DNA of 64,000 bases from Azospirillum sp. TSH100 (GCF_004923295.1 NZ_CP039634.1:2198001-2262000); one strand, 5' to 3'. Shown: positions 44,590 to 53,152, counted from the stretch's first letter. Made by a program: numbers and translations. Notes: generated by a model not told the origin, from the sequence alone.

Positions 44590-46694
44590 TGCCCGTCGAT
44601 CTGCTTTCCGGACTGTCCGTGGCGCTGGCGCCCCTGCTGCCCTGGCCGCTGCTGGGCGCGCTGGTCGGCTTCGCCTTGCTGGTGGTGCTGATCGCCGCAC
44701 TGCGCCGGGCGCGCGGTACCTTGCTGCGCCTGCTGGCGGTGGCGGTGTTGGCGCTGGCGCTGATCAACCCGTCGTTGGTCCAGGAAAAGCGCGCCCCGAT
44801 CAAGGACGTCGCCATCGTGGTGATCGACGATTCGCCGAGCCAGTCCATCGGCGACCGCCGCGCCCGCACCGAACGGGCAGCGCAACAGCTGGCCGAGCGC
44901 CTGAAGCGCTTCGACGATCTGGAGGTGCGGGTGGTCCGCAGCGCCGAAGGCGGCGAGAGTGGCGGCACCATCAACGAAACCCACCTGTTCGACGCGCTGA
45001 GCCGCGCCATGGCCGACGTGCCGCGCCGCCGTATGGCCGGCGCCGTGTTCATCACCGACGGTCAGGTGCATGACGTTCCGCAAGTGCCGGGCAAGCTGGC
45101 CGACATCGGCCCGATCCACACCCTGCTGACCGGCGACCGCGATGAGGGAGACCGCCGCATCGCCATCGTGCAGGCGCCCAATTACGGCCTCGTCGGCAAG
45201 CCGGTGGAACTGACCATCCGTGTCGATGACATGCCCGGCCGGCAGTCCGCCGACGCTGCGGTGACCTTGCGCCAGGATGGTGGCACCCCCAGCACCCTCC
45301 GCGTGCCGGTCGGCCGCGATGTGCGTGTCGATCTACCGATCACCCACGGCGGCCAGAATGTGCTGGAATTGGAGGTCGAGGCCGCGAAGCAGGAGCTGAC
45401 GCTGGCCAACAACCGCGCGGCGGTGGTGGTGAACGGCGTGCGCGACCGTCTGCGCGTGCTGCTGGTTTCCGGCGAACCCCATGCCGGCGAGCGCACATGG
45501 CGCAACCTGTTGAAGGCCGACCCGGCGGTGGATCTGGTCCATTTCACCATCCTTCGCCCGCCGGAAAAGCAGGACGGTACGCCGATCCGCGAGTTGTCGC
45601 TGATCGCCTTCCCGATCCGCGAACTGTTCGAGGTCAAGCTGGACGAGTTCGACCTGATCATCTTCGACCGCTACCGCCGCCGTGGCGTGCTGCCGCAGAT
45701 GTATCTGGAGAACATCGCCGACTATGTCCGCAAGGGCGGCGCCCTGCTGGAGACCTCCGGCCAGGGCTATGCCGGTCCGCTGTCGCTCTACCGCACACCG
45801 CTGGGTTCGATCCTGCCGGCGGCCCCCAGCGGCCAGACGGTCGACCGCCCCTTCCTGCCGACCGTCACCGATGTTGGTCGCCGCCATCCTGTGACCGCCG
45901 GCCTGCCCGGCGACCGGTTGGACGCACCGCCGACCTGGGGCCGCTGGTTCCATCAGGTCGACGTGGCGCCGAACAGCGGCACGGTCGTGATGCAGGGTGC
46001 CGAGAACCGGCCTCTTCTGGTGCTGGACCGTGTCGGCAAGGGCCGGGTGGCGCAACTTGCCTCCGACCAGATCTGGCTGTGGAGTCGCGGCTTCGAAGGC
46101 GGTGGCCCGCAGGCGGAGCTTCTGCGCCGCCTCGCCCACTGGCTGATGAAGGAGCCGGAGTTGGAGGAGAACGATCTGCGCGCCCATGTGGACGGCAGCC
46201 GCATCACGGTCGAACGCCGGTCCCTGACGCCGGATCCGCGCTCCGTCACCATCACTGACCCGTCCGACCAGACCAGCACGCTGCAACTGACCGACGACCG
46301 CACCGGCCGTGCCATTGCCACAGTTACCGCCGGGGCCCCCGGTATCTACCGCATCTCCGACGGGGACAGGACGACACTGGCGGTGGTTGGTGCCGTGAAC
46401 ACGCCCGAGCTGGCGGATGTGCGGTCCACCGGTGACCGCATGAAGCCGGTGGCGGAAGCGACCGGCGGCGGTATCCATTGGGTGACCGACACCGACAATG
46501 GCCCCAATCCGGGGATCGATGTCCGGCGCACCCAGCCCGACCGCAGCCAGACCGGCGCCGGCTGGATCGGCCTGCGCGCCAATGGCGACTACACTGTGAC
46601 CGGAGTGACCGACGTTCCGCTTCTTCCTGTCGGCGCGGTTCTGGCCCTGGTGCTGGGCGGTCTTCTGATGGCATGGCGCCGGGAGGGTCGCTGA
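44589..46694 (+). CDS. large membrane protein with VWA/GATase-like domains, last gene of the MoxR operon
   Basis: The 701-residue protein has two N-terminal membrane helices (about 15-40 and 45-62). A VWA-like region follows: DVAIVVIDDSPSQSIGDRRA, with Asp/Ser positions like a MIDAS but not a full DxSxS. Beta-rich repeats come next. Then comes a glutamine-amidotransferase-like segment (DYVRKGGALLETSGQGYAG near 385), and a C-terminal helix (about 675-695). It probably sits in the inner membrane with domains outside. Start shares a base with the previous stop. Function of this operon type (stress or envelope assembly) is not settled. Confidence 0.8.
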   Translation: MPVDLLSGLSVALAPLLPWPLLGALVGFALLVVLIAALRRARGTLLRLLAVAVLALALINPSLVQEKRAPIKDVAIVVIDDSPSQSIGDRRARTERAAQQLAERLKRFDDLEVRVVRSAEGGESGGTINETHLFDALSRAMADVPRRRMAGAVFITDGQVHDVPQVPGKLADIGPIHTLLTGDRDEGDRRIAIVQAPNYGLVGKPVELTIRVDDMPGRQSADAAVTLRQDGGTPSTLRVPVGRDVRVDLPITHGGQNVLELEVEAAKQELTLANNRAAVVVNGVRDRLRVLLVSGEPHAGERTWRNLLKADPAVDLVHFTILRPPEKQDGTPIRELSLIAFPIRELFEVKLDEFDLIIFDRYRRRGVLPQMYLENIADYVRKGGALLETSGQGYAGPLSLYRTPLGSILPAAPSGQTVDRPFLPTVTDVGRRHPVTAGLPGDRLDAPPTWGRWFHQVDVAPNSGTVVMQGAENRPLLVLDRVGKGRVAQLASDQIWLWSRGFEGGGPQAELLRRLAHWLMKEPELEENDLRAHVDGSRITVERRSLTPDPRSVTITDPSDQTSTLQLTDDRTGRAIATVTAGAPGIYRISDGDRTTLAVVGAVNTPELADVRSTGDRMKPVAEATGGGIHWVTDTDNGPNPGIDVRRTQPDRSQTGAGWIGLRANGDYTVTGVTDVPLLPVGAVLALVLGGLLMAWRREGR

Positions 46695-46745
46695 GCGGCT
46701 TTCCCGATGCCTGCCAATCCATGAAAATTTTCTGAAAACAGCCTG

Positions 46746-46774
46746 TTGCCTTCGGCCGGGCTTCCGATTATGGT
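46746..46774 (+). promoter_or_regulatory. candidate promoter of tRNA-Gln
   Basis: TTGCCT (46746-46751) and TATGGT (46769-46774) are separated by exactly 17 bases, 40 bases before the mature tRNA. It fits a sigma-70 promoter for the tRNA gene. Confidence 0.5.
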
Positions 46775-46813
46775 GCCGCTCCTTCCGGCGATACGAACGA
46801 TCGCCGCGCCGGT

Positions 46814-46888
46814 TGGGGCGTCGCCAAGCGGTAAGGCAGCGGTTTTTGGTACCGCCATTCCCAGGTTCGAATCCTGGCGCCCCAGCCA
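46814..46888 (+). tRNA. tRNA-Gln (anticodon UUG)
   Basis: The acceptor arms TGGGGCG (46814-46820) and CGCCCCA (46878-46884) pair perfectly, followed by discriminator G and an encoded CCA. The anticodon stem GCGGT/ACCGC encloses the loop TTTTGGT, giving anticodon TTG (Gln, CAA). The T-arm contains GGTTCGAATCC. The gene is single-copy in the window and lies between the MoxR operon and a regulator. Confidence 0.96.
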
Positions 46889-46911
46889 ACTTTCCCCAAG
46901 CGAAAAATCAG

Positions 46912-47760
46912 TCATTCGTGCTGTCCGGCGCCCTCCGGATCGAGCAGCATGACCAGCGCGTAAGCTGATCGGCTATTGGGACGCAGGGTCAACTGTTCCA
47001 GCGTCAGTGAACCATCCAGCGGATGCTCGAAGTGGCGCAGCCCCCCTTCCCGCTCCAATACGCCATGATCGTCCCACATCCGGGTGAAGAGTGGGCTCTC
47101 CCGCCGCAGCCCGGCGACCAAAGCCTGTGCCGCCGAATCTTCAGGATGGCGGGCGGTTTCGGCGCGGAACTCCGCCAGCAGACGGCGGGCCCGATTCTCC
47201 CAATCCTGGATAAAGTGTCGGGCAGCTGGGTCGAGAAAGACATAGCGCAGCAGGTTGCGTTCCCCACCGCCGCTCCCGAGCCAGCCGCCGAACAGCCGCT
47301 CCGCCGCCGGGTTCCAGCCGACTGCTGTCCATAGCCGGTCGAGAAGATATGCCGGCACCGTCATCGCTCCCAACGCCGTGAGCAGTGACGCAGGCGGCTG
47401 ATCGGCGGAACCGCCCGACGGTGCGTCCGGGTCGCGCTTGCGCGTCATCTCGAACAGATAGGCCCGCTCCGCTCCGGTCAGGTGCAGCGCCACGGCCAGC
47501 CGCGCCAGTGCGGCAGGAGAGACCGATACGTCGCGCCCCTGTTCCAGCCAGCTGTACCAGGTCGGGCTGATGCCGCAGAGTTGGGCCAGTTCCTCCCGTC
47601 GCAGGCCGGGGGTACGGCGACGGGTGGAGCCACCCTGCAAACCGGCATCCGCCGGAGTCAGGCGCTCGCGATGGCGACGCAGGAAGGAACCCAAAAGGCG
47701 CCGCCGTTCGGCGGATGGATCGGTCGCGGTGGTCGGTGAAGCGGTGGCGGCAGAAGTCAT
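46912..47760 (-). CDS. XRE/MmyB-type helix-turn-helix regulator
   Basis: The 282-residue protein has an N-terminal XRE helix-turn-helix (about residues 20-90) including RTPGLRREELAQLCGISPTWYSWLEQGRDVSVS. A C-terminal MmyB-like ligand-binding domain (about 115-275) follows: AYLLDRLWTAVGWNPAAERLFG, ending RSAYALVMLLDP. Such regulators typically control an adjacent divergent gene, here a methyltransferase 97 bases away. The ligand is unknown. The ATG at 47760 is preferred to upstream in-frame codons, because the longer version would read through the divergent promoter region. Confidence 0.85.
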   Translation of the reverse strand: MTSAATASPTTATDPSAERRRLLGSFLRRHRERLTPADAGLQGGSTRRRTPGLRREELAQLCGISPTWYSWLEQGRDVSVSPAALARLAVALHLTGAERAYLFEMTRKRDPDAPSGGSADQPPASLLTALGAMTVPAYLLDRLWTAVGWNPAAERLFGGWLGSGGGERNLLRYVFLDPAARHFIQDWENRARRLLAEFRAETARHPEDSAAQALVAGLRRESPLFTRMWDDHGVLEREGGLRHFEHPLDGSLTLEQLTLRPNSRSAYALVMLLDPEGAGQHE

Positions 47761-47857
47761 GGTGGCAGTGTTTATACCAGGATAACCACCCTCCTTGTAC
47801 CCGGTTAGGAATGGCGCGACGCTCATGCCATCAGCCACCCAACAAGGACTGCCATCC

Positions 47858-48622
47858 ATGAGCCAGAACCACCACGGCGTCGTCGCCGAGAATTACGGAC
47901 CGCGCGCCGACGCCTATGTGTCCAGCGCCGTCCATTCCGGGGGGGCCGACCTGGACCAGATCGAACAGGTTCTGCATGGCCGTTCCAATGGCCGGGTGCT
48001 GGACCTGGGCTGCGGCGGCGGCCATGTCAGCTACCGCGCCGCTCCCCATGTGGCGGAGGTGATTGCCGTCGACCTGACGCCGGAGATGCTGGAGGTGGTC
48101 GGCCGCACCGCTGCGGAACGCGGCCTGACCAACATCATCACGCGGCAGGCTCCGGCTGAACGGCTGCCCTTCGAGGATGGCCATTTCGACGTGGTGCTCT
48201 GCCGCTTCACCGCCCATCACTGGCGGGACTTCGAGGCTGGTTTGCGGGAGGCCCGTCGGGTTCTGGGGCCGAATGGCATGGCGGTCTTCGTCGACTGCAT
48301 CGCACCAGCCGCCGCCGTCCTGGACACCCACCTGCAGGTGGTCGAAGTGCTGCGCGATCCGTCGCACGTCCGCAACTATACGGCGGCCGAGTGGATGGCG
48401 GCGCTGGCGCGGGCGGGCTTTGCCGTCCGGTCGCTGACGCCGCGTCGCCTGCGCATGGAATTCCCGGTCTGGACCGCCCGCACCCGTACGCCGGAACTGC
48501 ATGCCCAGGCCATCCGGTCGCTCCAGCGCAGCGTGGCGGCAGAGGTCCGCGCCCATTTCGATATCACCGAGGACGGCAGCTTCCTGCTCGATACGTTGAC
48601 GCTGGAGGCTGATCCGGTCTAA
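47858..48622 (+). CDS. class I SAM-dependent methyltransferase
   Basis: The 254-residue protein has the UbiE/MenG-like SAM-binding motif GRVLDLGCGGGHVSYRAAPH, with the acidic second strand VIAVDLTPEMLEV and the motif DVVLCRFTAHHW. The substrate is a small molecule, unknown. AAGGA lies 9 bases before the ATG at 47858; another in-frame ATG (47825) is less well supported. It is divergent from the MmyB regulator, a recurring pair in bacteria, so it is probably regulated by it. Confidence 0.86.
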   Translation: MSQNHHGVVAENYGPRADAYVSSAVHSGGADLDQIEQVLHGRSNGRVLDLGCGGGHVSYRAAPHVAEVIAVDLTPEMLEVVGRTAAERGLTNIITRQAPAERLPFEDGHFDVVLCRFTAHHWRDFEAGLREARRVLGPNGMAVFVDCIAPAAAVLDTHLQVVEVLRDPSHVRNYTAAEWMAALARAGFAVRSLTPRRLRMEFPVWTARTRTPELHAQAIRSLQRSVAAEVRAHFDITEDGSFLLDTLTLEADPV

Positions 48623-48631
48623 CGGGCTGGT

Positions 48632-49828
48632 CTAGCAGGCTGCCGGTACGGCCATCTCCCGCCGGTCGAGGGCGCCACTCGCCAGCGTCAGAACCAGACC
48701 GCCCAGCACGAAGAGACCACCGACCCACGGTGTGGCGCCAAGGCCGAGCGGGGAGGACACCACCTGTCCGCCAAAGAAGGCGCCCGCCGCAATGCCCAGG
48801 TTGAAGGCGGCAATGTTCAACGCCGACGCCACATCCACCGCCCCCGGCGCATGGCGCTGCGCCAGTTGGACGACATAGAGCTGGAGCCCCGGGACATTGG
48901 CGAAGGCCAGCGCCCCCATGCCGGCCAGCGTGACCAGTGCCGGAACCTTGGCGTCGGCGGTGAAGGTGAAGACGATCAGAACCAGGGCCTGCAAGGCGAA
49001 CAGCCATGCCAGCGCCCGCACCGGACGTCGGTTGGCGAGACGGCCGCCGATGATGTTGCCGACGGCGATGGCGGCTCCGTACAGCACCAGAACGAGGCTG
49101 ACGGTCGAGTTCGAGAATCCGGTGATCGTCTCAAGGATCGGCGCCAGGAAGGTGAAGGCGACGAACGTGCCTCCATATCCCAGCGCCGTGATGGCGAACG
49201 CCAGCAGAAGCCGCGGCTTGGTCAATACGCCGACCTGCGCCCCCAGTCCGGCGGCCGGCGGCTGGCTGAGCCGCGGCGGCACCAGTGCGGCAACGCCCAG
49301 CCCGCCGACCACGCCCAGCGCCGACACCGCCAGAAAGGTGGCGCGCCAGCCGAAGGTCTGGCCGATCCAGGTGCCCAGCGGTACGCCGGTGACGATGGCG
49401 ATGGTCAGGCCGGAGAACATCATGGCGATGGCCGAGGCGCGCTTGTCCTCCGGCACCAGATCGGCGGCGATGGTCGAGCCGACCGAGAAGAAGACGCCAT
49501 GGGCGAAGGCGCTCAGCACCCGTGCGACCAGCAGCGTCTCGTAATTGGGGCTGACGCCGGCCAGCAGGTTGCCGATGACGAACACGCCCATCAAGCCCAG
49601 CAGCAGCGGCTTGCGTGGAAGCCGGCCGGTCAGCGCGGTCAGGATCGGTGCCCCAAAGGTGACACCCAGTGCATAGACGCTGACCACCATGCCGGCCAGC
49701 GGCAGGCTGACGTTCAGATCGCTCGCTACGGTGGGAAGCAGGCCGACGATCACGAACTCCGTCGTCCCGATCGCATAGGCGCTGATTGCCAGCGCCAGCA
49801 GTGCGAGAGGCATCTCGAAACTCTCCAT
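48632..49828 (-). CDS. MFS transporter, AraJ-like efflux protein
   Basis: The 398-residue protein has about 12 hydrophobic helices. The DHA1-type features are ISAYAIGTTEFVIVGLLP at the N-terminus and the loop motif GRLPRKPLLLG, the signature of AraJ/YdhP-like sugar or drug exporters. The substrate is unknown. Translation may start at ATG 49828 or at the Met five codons later. It is divergent from a LysR regulator (115-base gap), and convergent with the methyltransferase. Confidence 0.85.
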   Translation of the reverse strand: MESFEMPLALLALAISAYAIGTTEFVIVGLLPTVASDLNVSLPLAGMVVSVYALGVTFGAPILTALTGRLPRKPLLLGLMGVFVIGNLLAGVSPNYETLLVARVLSAFAHGVFFSVGSTIAADLVPEDKRASAIAMMFSGLTIAIVTGVPLGTWIGQTFGWRATFLAVSALGVVGGLGVAALVPPRLSQPPAAGLGAQVGVLTKPRLLLAFAITALGYGGTFVAFTFLAPILETITGFSNSTVSLVLVLYGAAIAVGNIIGGRLANRRPVRALAWLFALQALVLIVFTFTADAKVPALVTLAGMGALAFANVPGLQLYVVQLAQRHAPGAVDVASALNIAAFNLGIAAGAFFGGQVVSSPLGLGATPWVGGLFVLGGLVLTLASGALDRREMAVPAAC

Positions 49829-49905
49829 ATCTGGAATGGCTGTGCTGGAGAGACGATGTGCGCCATAAGGTCAGAAACGGGAATGCCCGCGCTGTTCCGA
49901 TGATT

Positions 49906-49922
49906 TTGTCATTGAAAGACAA
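49906..49922. promoter_or_regulatory. small palindrome in the MFS/LysR divergent gap
   Basis: TTGTC-N7-GACAA is a perfect short inverted repeat 21 bases before the LysR ATG. It has the size and position of a LysR binding site, but the motif is short and could be chance. Confidence 0.3.
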
Positions 49923-49943
49923 GGCTGAGACGGAGATGCCGGT

Positions 49944-50846
49944 ATGAGCGATGCACGCGCCTGGGAAATGCGGGTTTTCCTCCGGGTTGCCGCCCAGGGC
50001 AGCTTCAGTGCGGCAGGGCGCGATGTCGGCATGACGCCGTCATCCACCGCGAAGCTGGTCGGGCGGCTGGAGGAGCGGCTTGGTGTGCGGCTGGTCGAAC
50101 GGTCCACCCGGAAGTTGCGCCTGACTGCGGAGGGGGAGCTTTACCGGGAACGGGCCGCAAGCCTGTTGGGCGAGATGGACGCATTGGATGCGGAGATCGC
50201 CGGCGGGGCCCGTGCGCCGACCGGCCTGATCCGGGCCAATGCCTCTGTACCGTTCGGCCAGCATTGCCTGTTGCCTTTGTTGCCCGATTTCCTGCGCGAC
50301 CATCCCGGCATCACGATGGACGTGACGATGACCGACGAGGTGGTGGATCTCTACGCTGCGCGTGTCGACGTCGCGTTCCGCGCCGGGCCGTTGAGCGATT
50401 CTGCCCTGCTGGCGCAGAGGCTGGGCGTCGTTCGGCGCGTGATCGTCGCCTCTCCCGCTTATCTGGACCGAAAGGGCGTGCCGATCACCGCCGCGGATCT
50501 GGAAGCGCATGATTGTCTTGGCTTCAACTTCCGCCGCGCAGCCGCAGTCTGGCCGTTGAAGTCCGGCGGACGGCTGGTGGATCGTGAGGTGCCGACCCGT
50601 GTCCTTGCGAACAATGGCGAGACGGTACGCCATTTGGCGCTGCTGGGCCTGGGGCTGGCGCGGCTTGCGGAATATCATGTCCGCGACGACTTGCGCGCGG
50701 GGCGCCTGGTGGCGGTGCTGGAGGACACCTTGGTCGATACCGAGGAAATGCACGCCGTCTACACCGGACGCGATCGGGCGCCGCGCCGGGTCCGCGCCTT
50801 CCTCGACCATATGGCTCCGCGCATGCGGGCGATGCTGGCCGGCTGA
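49944..50846 (+). CDS. LysR-family transcriptional regulator
   Basis: The 300-residue protein has the LysR N-terminal HTH (about 8-66, FLRVAAQGSFSAAGRDVGMTPSSTAKLVGRLEERLGVRL, quoted here only as FSAAGRDVGMTPSSTAK). A periplasmic-binding-like effector domain follows (about 90-295). It likely controls the divergent MFS exporter gene. GGAG lies about 8 bases before the ATG. Confidence 0.92.
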   Translation: MSDARAWEMRVFLRVAAQGSFSAAGRDVGMTPSSTAKLVGRLEERLGVRLVERSTRKLRLTAEGELYRERAASLLGEMDALDAEIAGGARAPTGLIRANASVPFGQHCLLPLLPDFLRDHPGITMDVTMTDEVVDLYAARVDVAFRAGPLSDSALLAQRLGVVRRVIVASPAYLDRKGVPITAADLEAHDCLGFNFRRAAAVWPLKSGGRLVDREVPTRVLANNGETVRHLALLGLGLARLAEYHVRDDLRAGRLVAVLEDTLVDTEEMHAVYTGRDRAPRRVRAFLDHMAPRMRAMLAG

Positions 50847-50862
50847 CAGCAAAATCAAAAAA

Positions 50863-50891
50863 ATCGGCCGGATGACGGGCATCCGGCCGAT
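50863..50891 (-). terminator. Rho-independent terminator of ssb
   Basis: ATCGGCCGGATG (50863-50874) and CATCCGGCCGAT (50880-50891) are perfect 12-base arms with a 5-base loop. On the minus strand TTTTTTGATTTT follows, so it terminates ssb, whose stop is 24 bases upstream. Confidence 0.92.
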
Positions 50892-50914
50892 GGAACTCAC
50901 TGTTGTGGCTTGCC

Positions 50915-51409
50915 TCAGAAGGGGATCTCGTCGTCGAGATCCTCATGACGCGGCGGAGCGCCACCACCACCACGGTTGCCGCCCGACGAGCCGCCGCCGT
51001 AGTTCCCACCACCGCTGCCGCCACCATAGCCGCCGCTGCTTCCGCCGCCACGTGATTCGTAGCCGCCACCGCCGCCGTAGCTTCCGCCGCCGCCCTCTTC
51101 ACGGGCGCCGCCGGTAAAGTCGATCTCGGCCACGCGGACCGACAGGCCCGCACCACGGGTACCATCGCGCTTTTCATACTCGCGCAGGGTCACTTCGCCC
51201 GAAACGACGACGCTCTTGCCCTTGGTCAGGTGCGGCGCGAGCGACTCGGCGCGGCGGCCCCAGATCGAACAATCGACCCACTGGGTCGTCTTGCGATCGC
51301 CAAAGCCGACATCGTTGGCAACGCGGAAGCCAAGCACCTTTTCGCCGCTCTGGGTCGTGCGCAATTCGCCGTCCGCGCCCAGGCGTCCCGTAAACGTCCA
51401 AACATTCAT
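50915..51409 (-). CDS. ssb: single-stranded DNA-binding protein
   Basis: The 164-residue protein has the OB-fold core (about 1-105: TFTGRLGADGELR, TQWVDCSIWGRRAE, VVVSGEVTLREYEKRDG). A Gly/Ser-rich linker follows (about 106-155). The acidic tip DLDDEIPF is the site that recruits partner proteins. The N-terminus differs from the usual SVNKVILIGNLG form, so it may be a paralogue. AGGAG lies about 7 bases before the ATG. A LexA box and promoter about 230 bases upstream (51638-51681) indicate SOS induction. Confidence 0.93.
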   Translation of the reverse strand: MNVWTFTGRLGADGELRTTQSGEKVLGFRVANDVGFGDRKTTQWVDCSIWGRRAESLAPHLTKGKSVVVSGEVTLREYEKRDGTRGAGLSVRVAEIDFTGGAREEGGGGSYGGGGGYESRGGGSSGGYGGGSGGGNYGGGSSGGNRGGGGAPPRHEDLDDEIPF

Positions 51410-51637
51410 CGCTCGTTGCTCCTAAGCGCGAGTGTCCCAGCATCCATGCCGACCCATCAGGATGCCCGGCAGAGGCACCCAGATGCCGAGGGTTCCCATT
51501 CGCAGGGCCGGCTGTTCAATGGCGACCATCCCCCCGGTCACGCGCAACGAAGCACGAGGGACCGACGCTGGTCAACCGCCGTCGGACATGCTCCGGCGAT
51601 GTCCGGACCGGCGCACTCGCCCTGCCGTTCCGCACCA

Positions 51638-51652
51638 GAACACTCCATGAAC
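51638..51652. promoter_or_regulatory. LexA (SOS) box upstream of ssb
   Basis: GAAC-ACTCCAT-GAAC fits the alphaproteobacterial LexA consensus. It directly follows the -10 box TATATT on the minus strand, where it would cover the transcription start. The same 15 bases occur over the uvrA start codon at 28504-28518. The gap 51410-51729 otherwise shows only this promoter region and a 54-base ATG-started frame. Confidence 0.8.
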
Positions 51653-51700
51653 AAATATAGCAGAGGAACAGGCTTGGGAAAACCAAATCCTTTGGCGTAG
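51647..51700 (+). pseudogene. possible relic of the uvrA start (17-codon frame)
   Basis: The ATG within the LexA box opens a 17-codon frame beginning MNKYSRG. uvrA begins MNKYISVRG. The 18 bases AGAACACTCCATGAACAA are identical at both sites, and the next two codons differ only synonymously (AAA/AAG, TAT/TAC). The frame stops at 51700. It looks like the remains of a uvrA gene that once lay divergently beside ssb, or a copied start region. It could still make a short peptide. Confidence 0.5.
51654..51681 (-). promoter_or_regulatory. candidate SOS-regulated promoter of ssb
   Basis: On the minus strand TTTCCC (51681-51676) and TATATT (51659-51654) are spaced by 16 bases, directly followed by the LexA box. 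Transcription would give an ssb leader of about 230 bases. Confidence 0.5.
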
Positions 51701-51729
51701 GGCCGGAACCCCACTCCTCCCGATGCCGG

Positions 51730-52158
51730 TCAGCGCAGGCGGCGCGCCGCCAGATCCAGGGCGATCTTCAACTGGGAATGGGAGAACGGCTTGTGCACCA
51801 CGCCGAGCGGATAGGTCTCGGTGATGCGGGCCATGGTGCCGTGATCGCTGTTTCCGGACAGGAAGATGGAGCGCAGGCCATGGTGCAGGTTCAAACGCCG
51901 CGCAACCGCTATGCCGTCCCCGCCGCCCAACCGCACGTCGGTCAGCGCCAGATCCGGACGTTCGCGCAGGGCAAGGTCGACCGCCTCGCTTTCCGTCTGC
52001 GCAATTCCGCAGATGCTGTGCCCAAGGTCCGCGATCAGCACCGACAATGCGTCGGCGATGCCGGGATCATGCTCCACCAGGATCACGCGCAACGGCTGCC
52101 CGGGTGTGCGGCTGCGGTGGGGCATATGCGGTTTGGCGATGCTGTCGATCCGGAGCAT
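51730..52158 (-). CDS. single-domain response regulator (receiver only)
   Basis: The 142-residue protein is one CheY-like receiver domain: acidic pocket at about residue 31, phospho-accepting Asp74 (LALTDVRLGGGDG), Ser101 in FLSGNSD and Lys123 in VHKPF. No output domain follows. VRLGGGDGIAVA is typical of alphaproteobacterial stress-type receivers. No histidine kinase is nearby, so it is an orphan. A GAGG element precedes the ATG. Confidence 0.88.
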   Translation of the reverse strand: MLRIDSIAKPHMPHRSRTPGQPLRVILVEHDPGIADALSVLIADLGHSICGIAQTESEAVDLALRERPDLALTDVRLGGGDGIAVARRLNLHHGLRSIFLSGNSDHGTMARITETYPLGVVHKPFSHSQLKIALDLAARRLR

Positions 52159-52363
52159 GTGACCGACCTCGGGCGTTCAGACTGTTGTGCAGGAAACGGC
52201 GAATTTTGGTAAAAATATATTTGCTGATATGCCGTTTGTATTAGAACTGCTCCGAATTTGCAAGCTCAATCGTTCAGATTCTGACCTTTTCGTCCGGACG
52301 AACACAGGAGTTCGTACCCGAGTCGCGGTGCGCCCGGCTGCCGATCACTTTTGTTTACCGAAG

Positions 52364-53152
52364 TCAGCGGCCAGCCGGTCCCAGCCAGTTGATCCCGCCT
52401 GTGGGACGCTGACCGCCGGTGCCATTGGCCCGCACTGTCGCGGCACGGGACGGCGGCGGTGCCGGTACCGGTTCGCTGGCAAGCCAGGACGCCTGTCCGT
52501 CCACCGCACGTCCAGGTACCGATGGTGAGGTGGATTGGAATGGACTTGTTGGCGCCGTGGACGGGGAAAGGGGCAGCGGTGACGGCATGGGCGGAGCCGG
52601 CACCGCCAGCACCGGCTGTGGAGGAGGAGCCGGCCTTTCGGCTGCGCGCGGTGGTCGAGAATTGAGCCGAACCGCCTCGTTGCCGGAATCCGGCGCGTCG
52701 CCATCGTCTCCGCTGTCGGGCTCCCCGTCCCAGTCCAGCGATTCCAAATCCGGCGATTCCCAGGCTGGCGCGGCAGGCTGGCGCAGACGCCGCGAGTCGG
52801 CGGCCCCCAGCCAGGACGGACGCTCATCATCCGACAGCGGGCCTGTCTGGGTGTTCAACTGGCGGGCCTGCTCACGAATATCCAGCAGAGTGGTGACCGC
52901 CAGTTGAAGCAGCGGCGCCAGCACCATCGGGTCGGCCATTTCCTCCGCGGTCAGCGCGGCGAAACGGTCACGCACGGTTTCCACCGCCTGCTCGACACTG
53001 TCGCGCAGTGCGCCGGCTTCATGCGCAAGCCGTTCCAAATCTTCCCGCAGGGCCGATATCTCGCACGCCTGCCGCAACTCGTGAAAGCCGATGCCCGCCC
53101 CTGCCAAGGGTGCGGGTCGCCGGTCCCGTGACGAACCAAAATCGTGAGGCAT
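52364..53152 (-). CDS. unknown protein, helical N-terminus with long Pro/Ser-rich tail
   Basis: The 262-residue product has a helical first part (about residues 25-115), with heptad-like spacing in LREDLERLAHEAGALRDSVEQAV. The remaining half is disordered and rich in Pro, Ser and Ala, ending TGGINWLGPAGR. I do not recognise a family. It is divergent from the NTPase gene across 364 bases, and codon use over its whole length suggests it is a real gene. The ATG at 53152 was preferred, since the longer upstream frame would run through the divergent promoter region. Confidence 0.6.
   Translation of the reverse strand: MPHDFGSSRDRRPAPLAGAGIGFHELRQACEISALREDLERLAHEAGALRDSVEQAVETVRDRFAALTAEEMADPMVLAPLLQLAVTTLLDIREQARQLNTQTGPLSDDERPSWLGAADSRRLRQPAAPAWESPDLESLDWDGEPDSGDDGDAPDSGNEAVRLNSRPPRAAERPAPPPQPVLAVPAPPMPSPLPLSPSTAPTSPFQSTSPSVPGRAVDGQASWLASEPVPAPPPSRAATVRANGTGGQRPTGGINWLGPAGR

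Noticed and set aside
51627..51641. GTTC-N7-GAAC just before the ssb LexA box as a second LexA site
   Set aside because: The half-sites are inverted, whereas the alphaproteobacterial box is a direct repeat; the neighbouring 51638-51652 site fits exactly.
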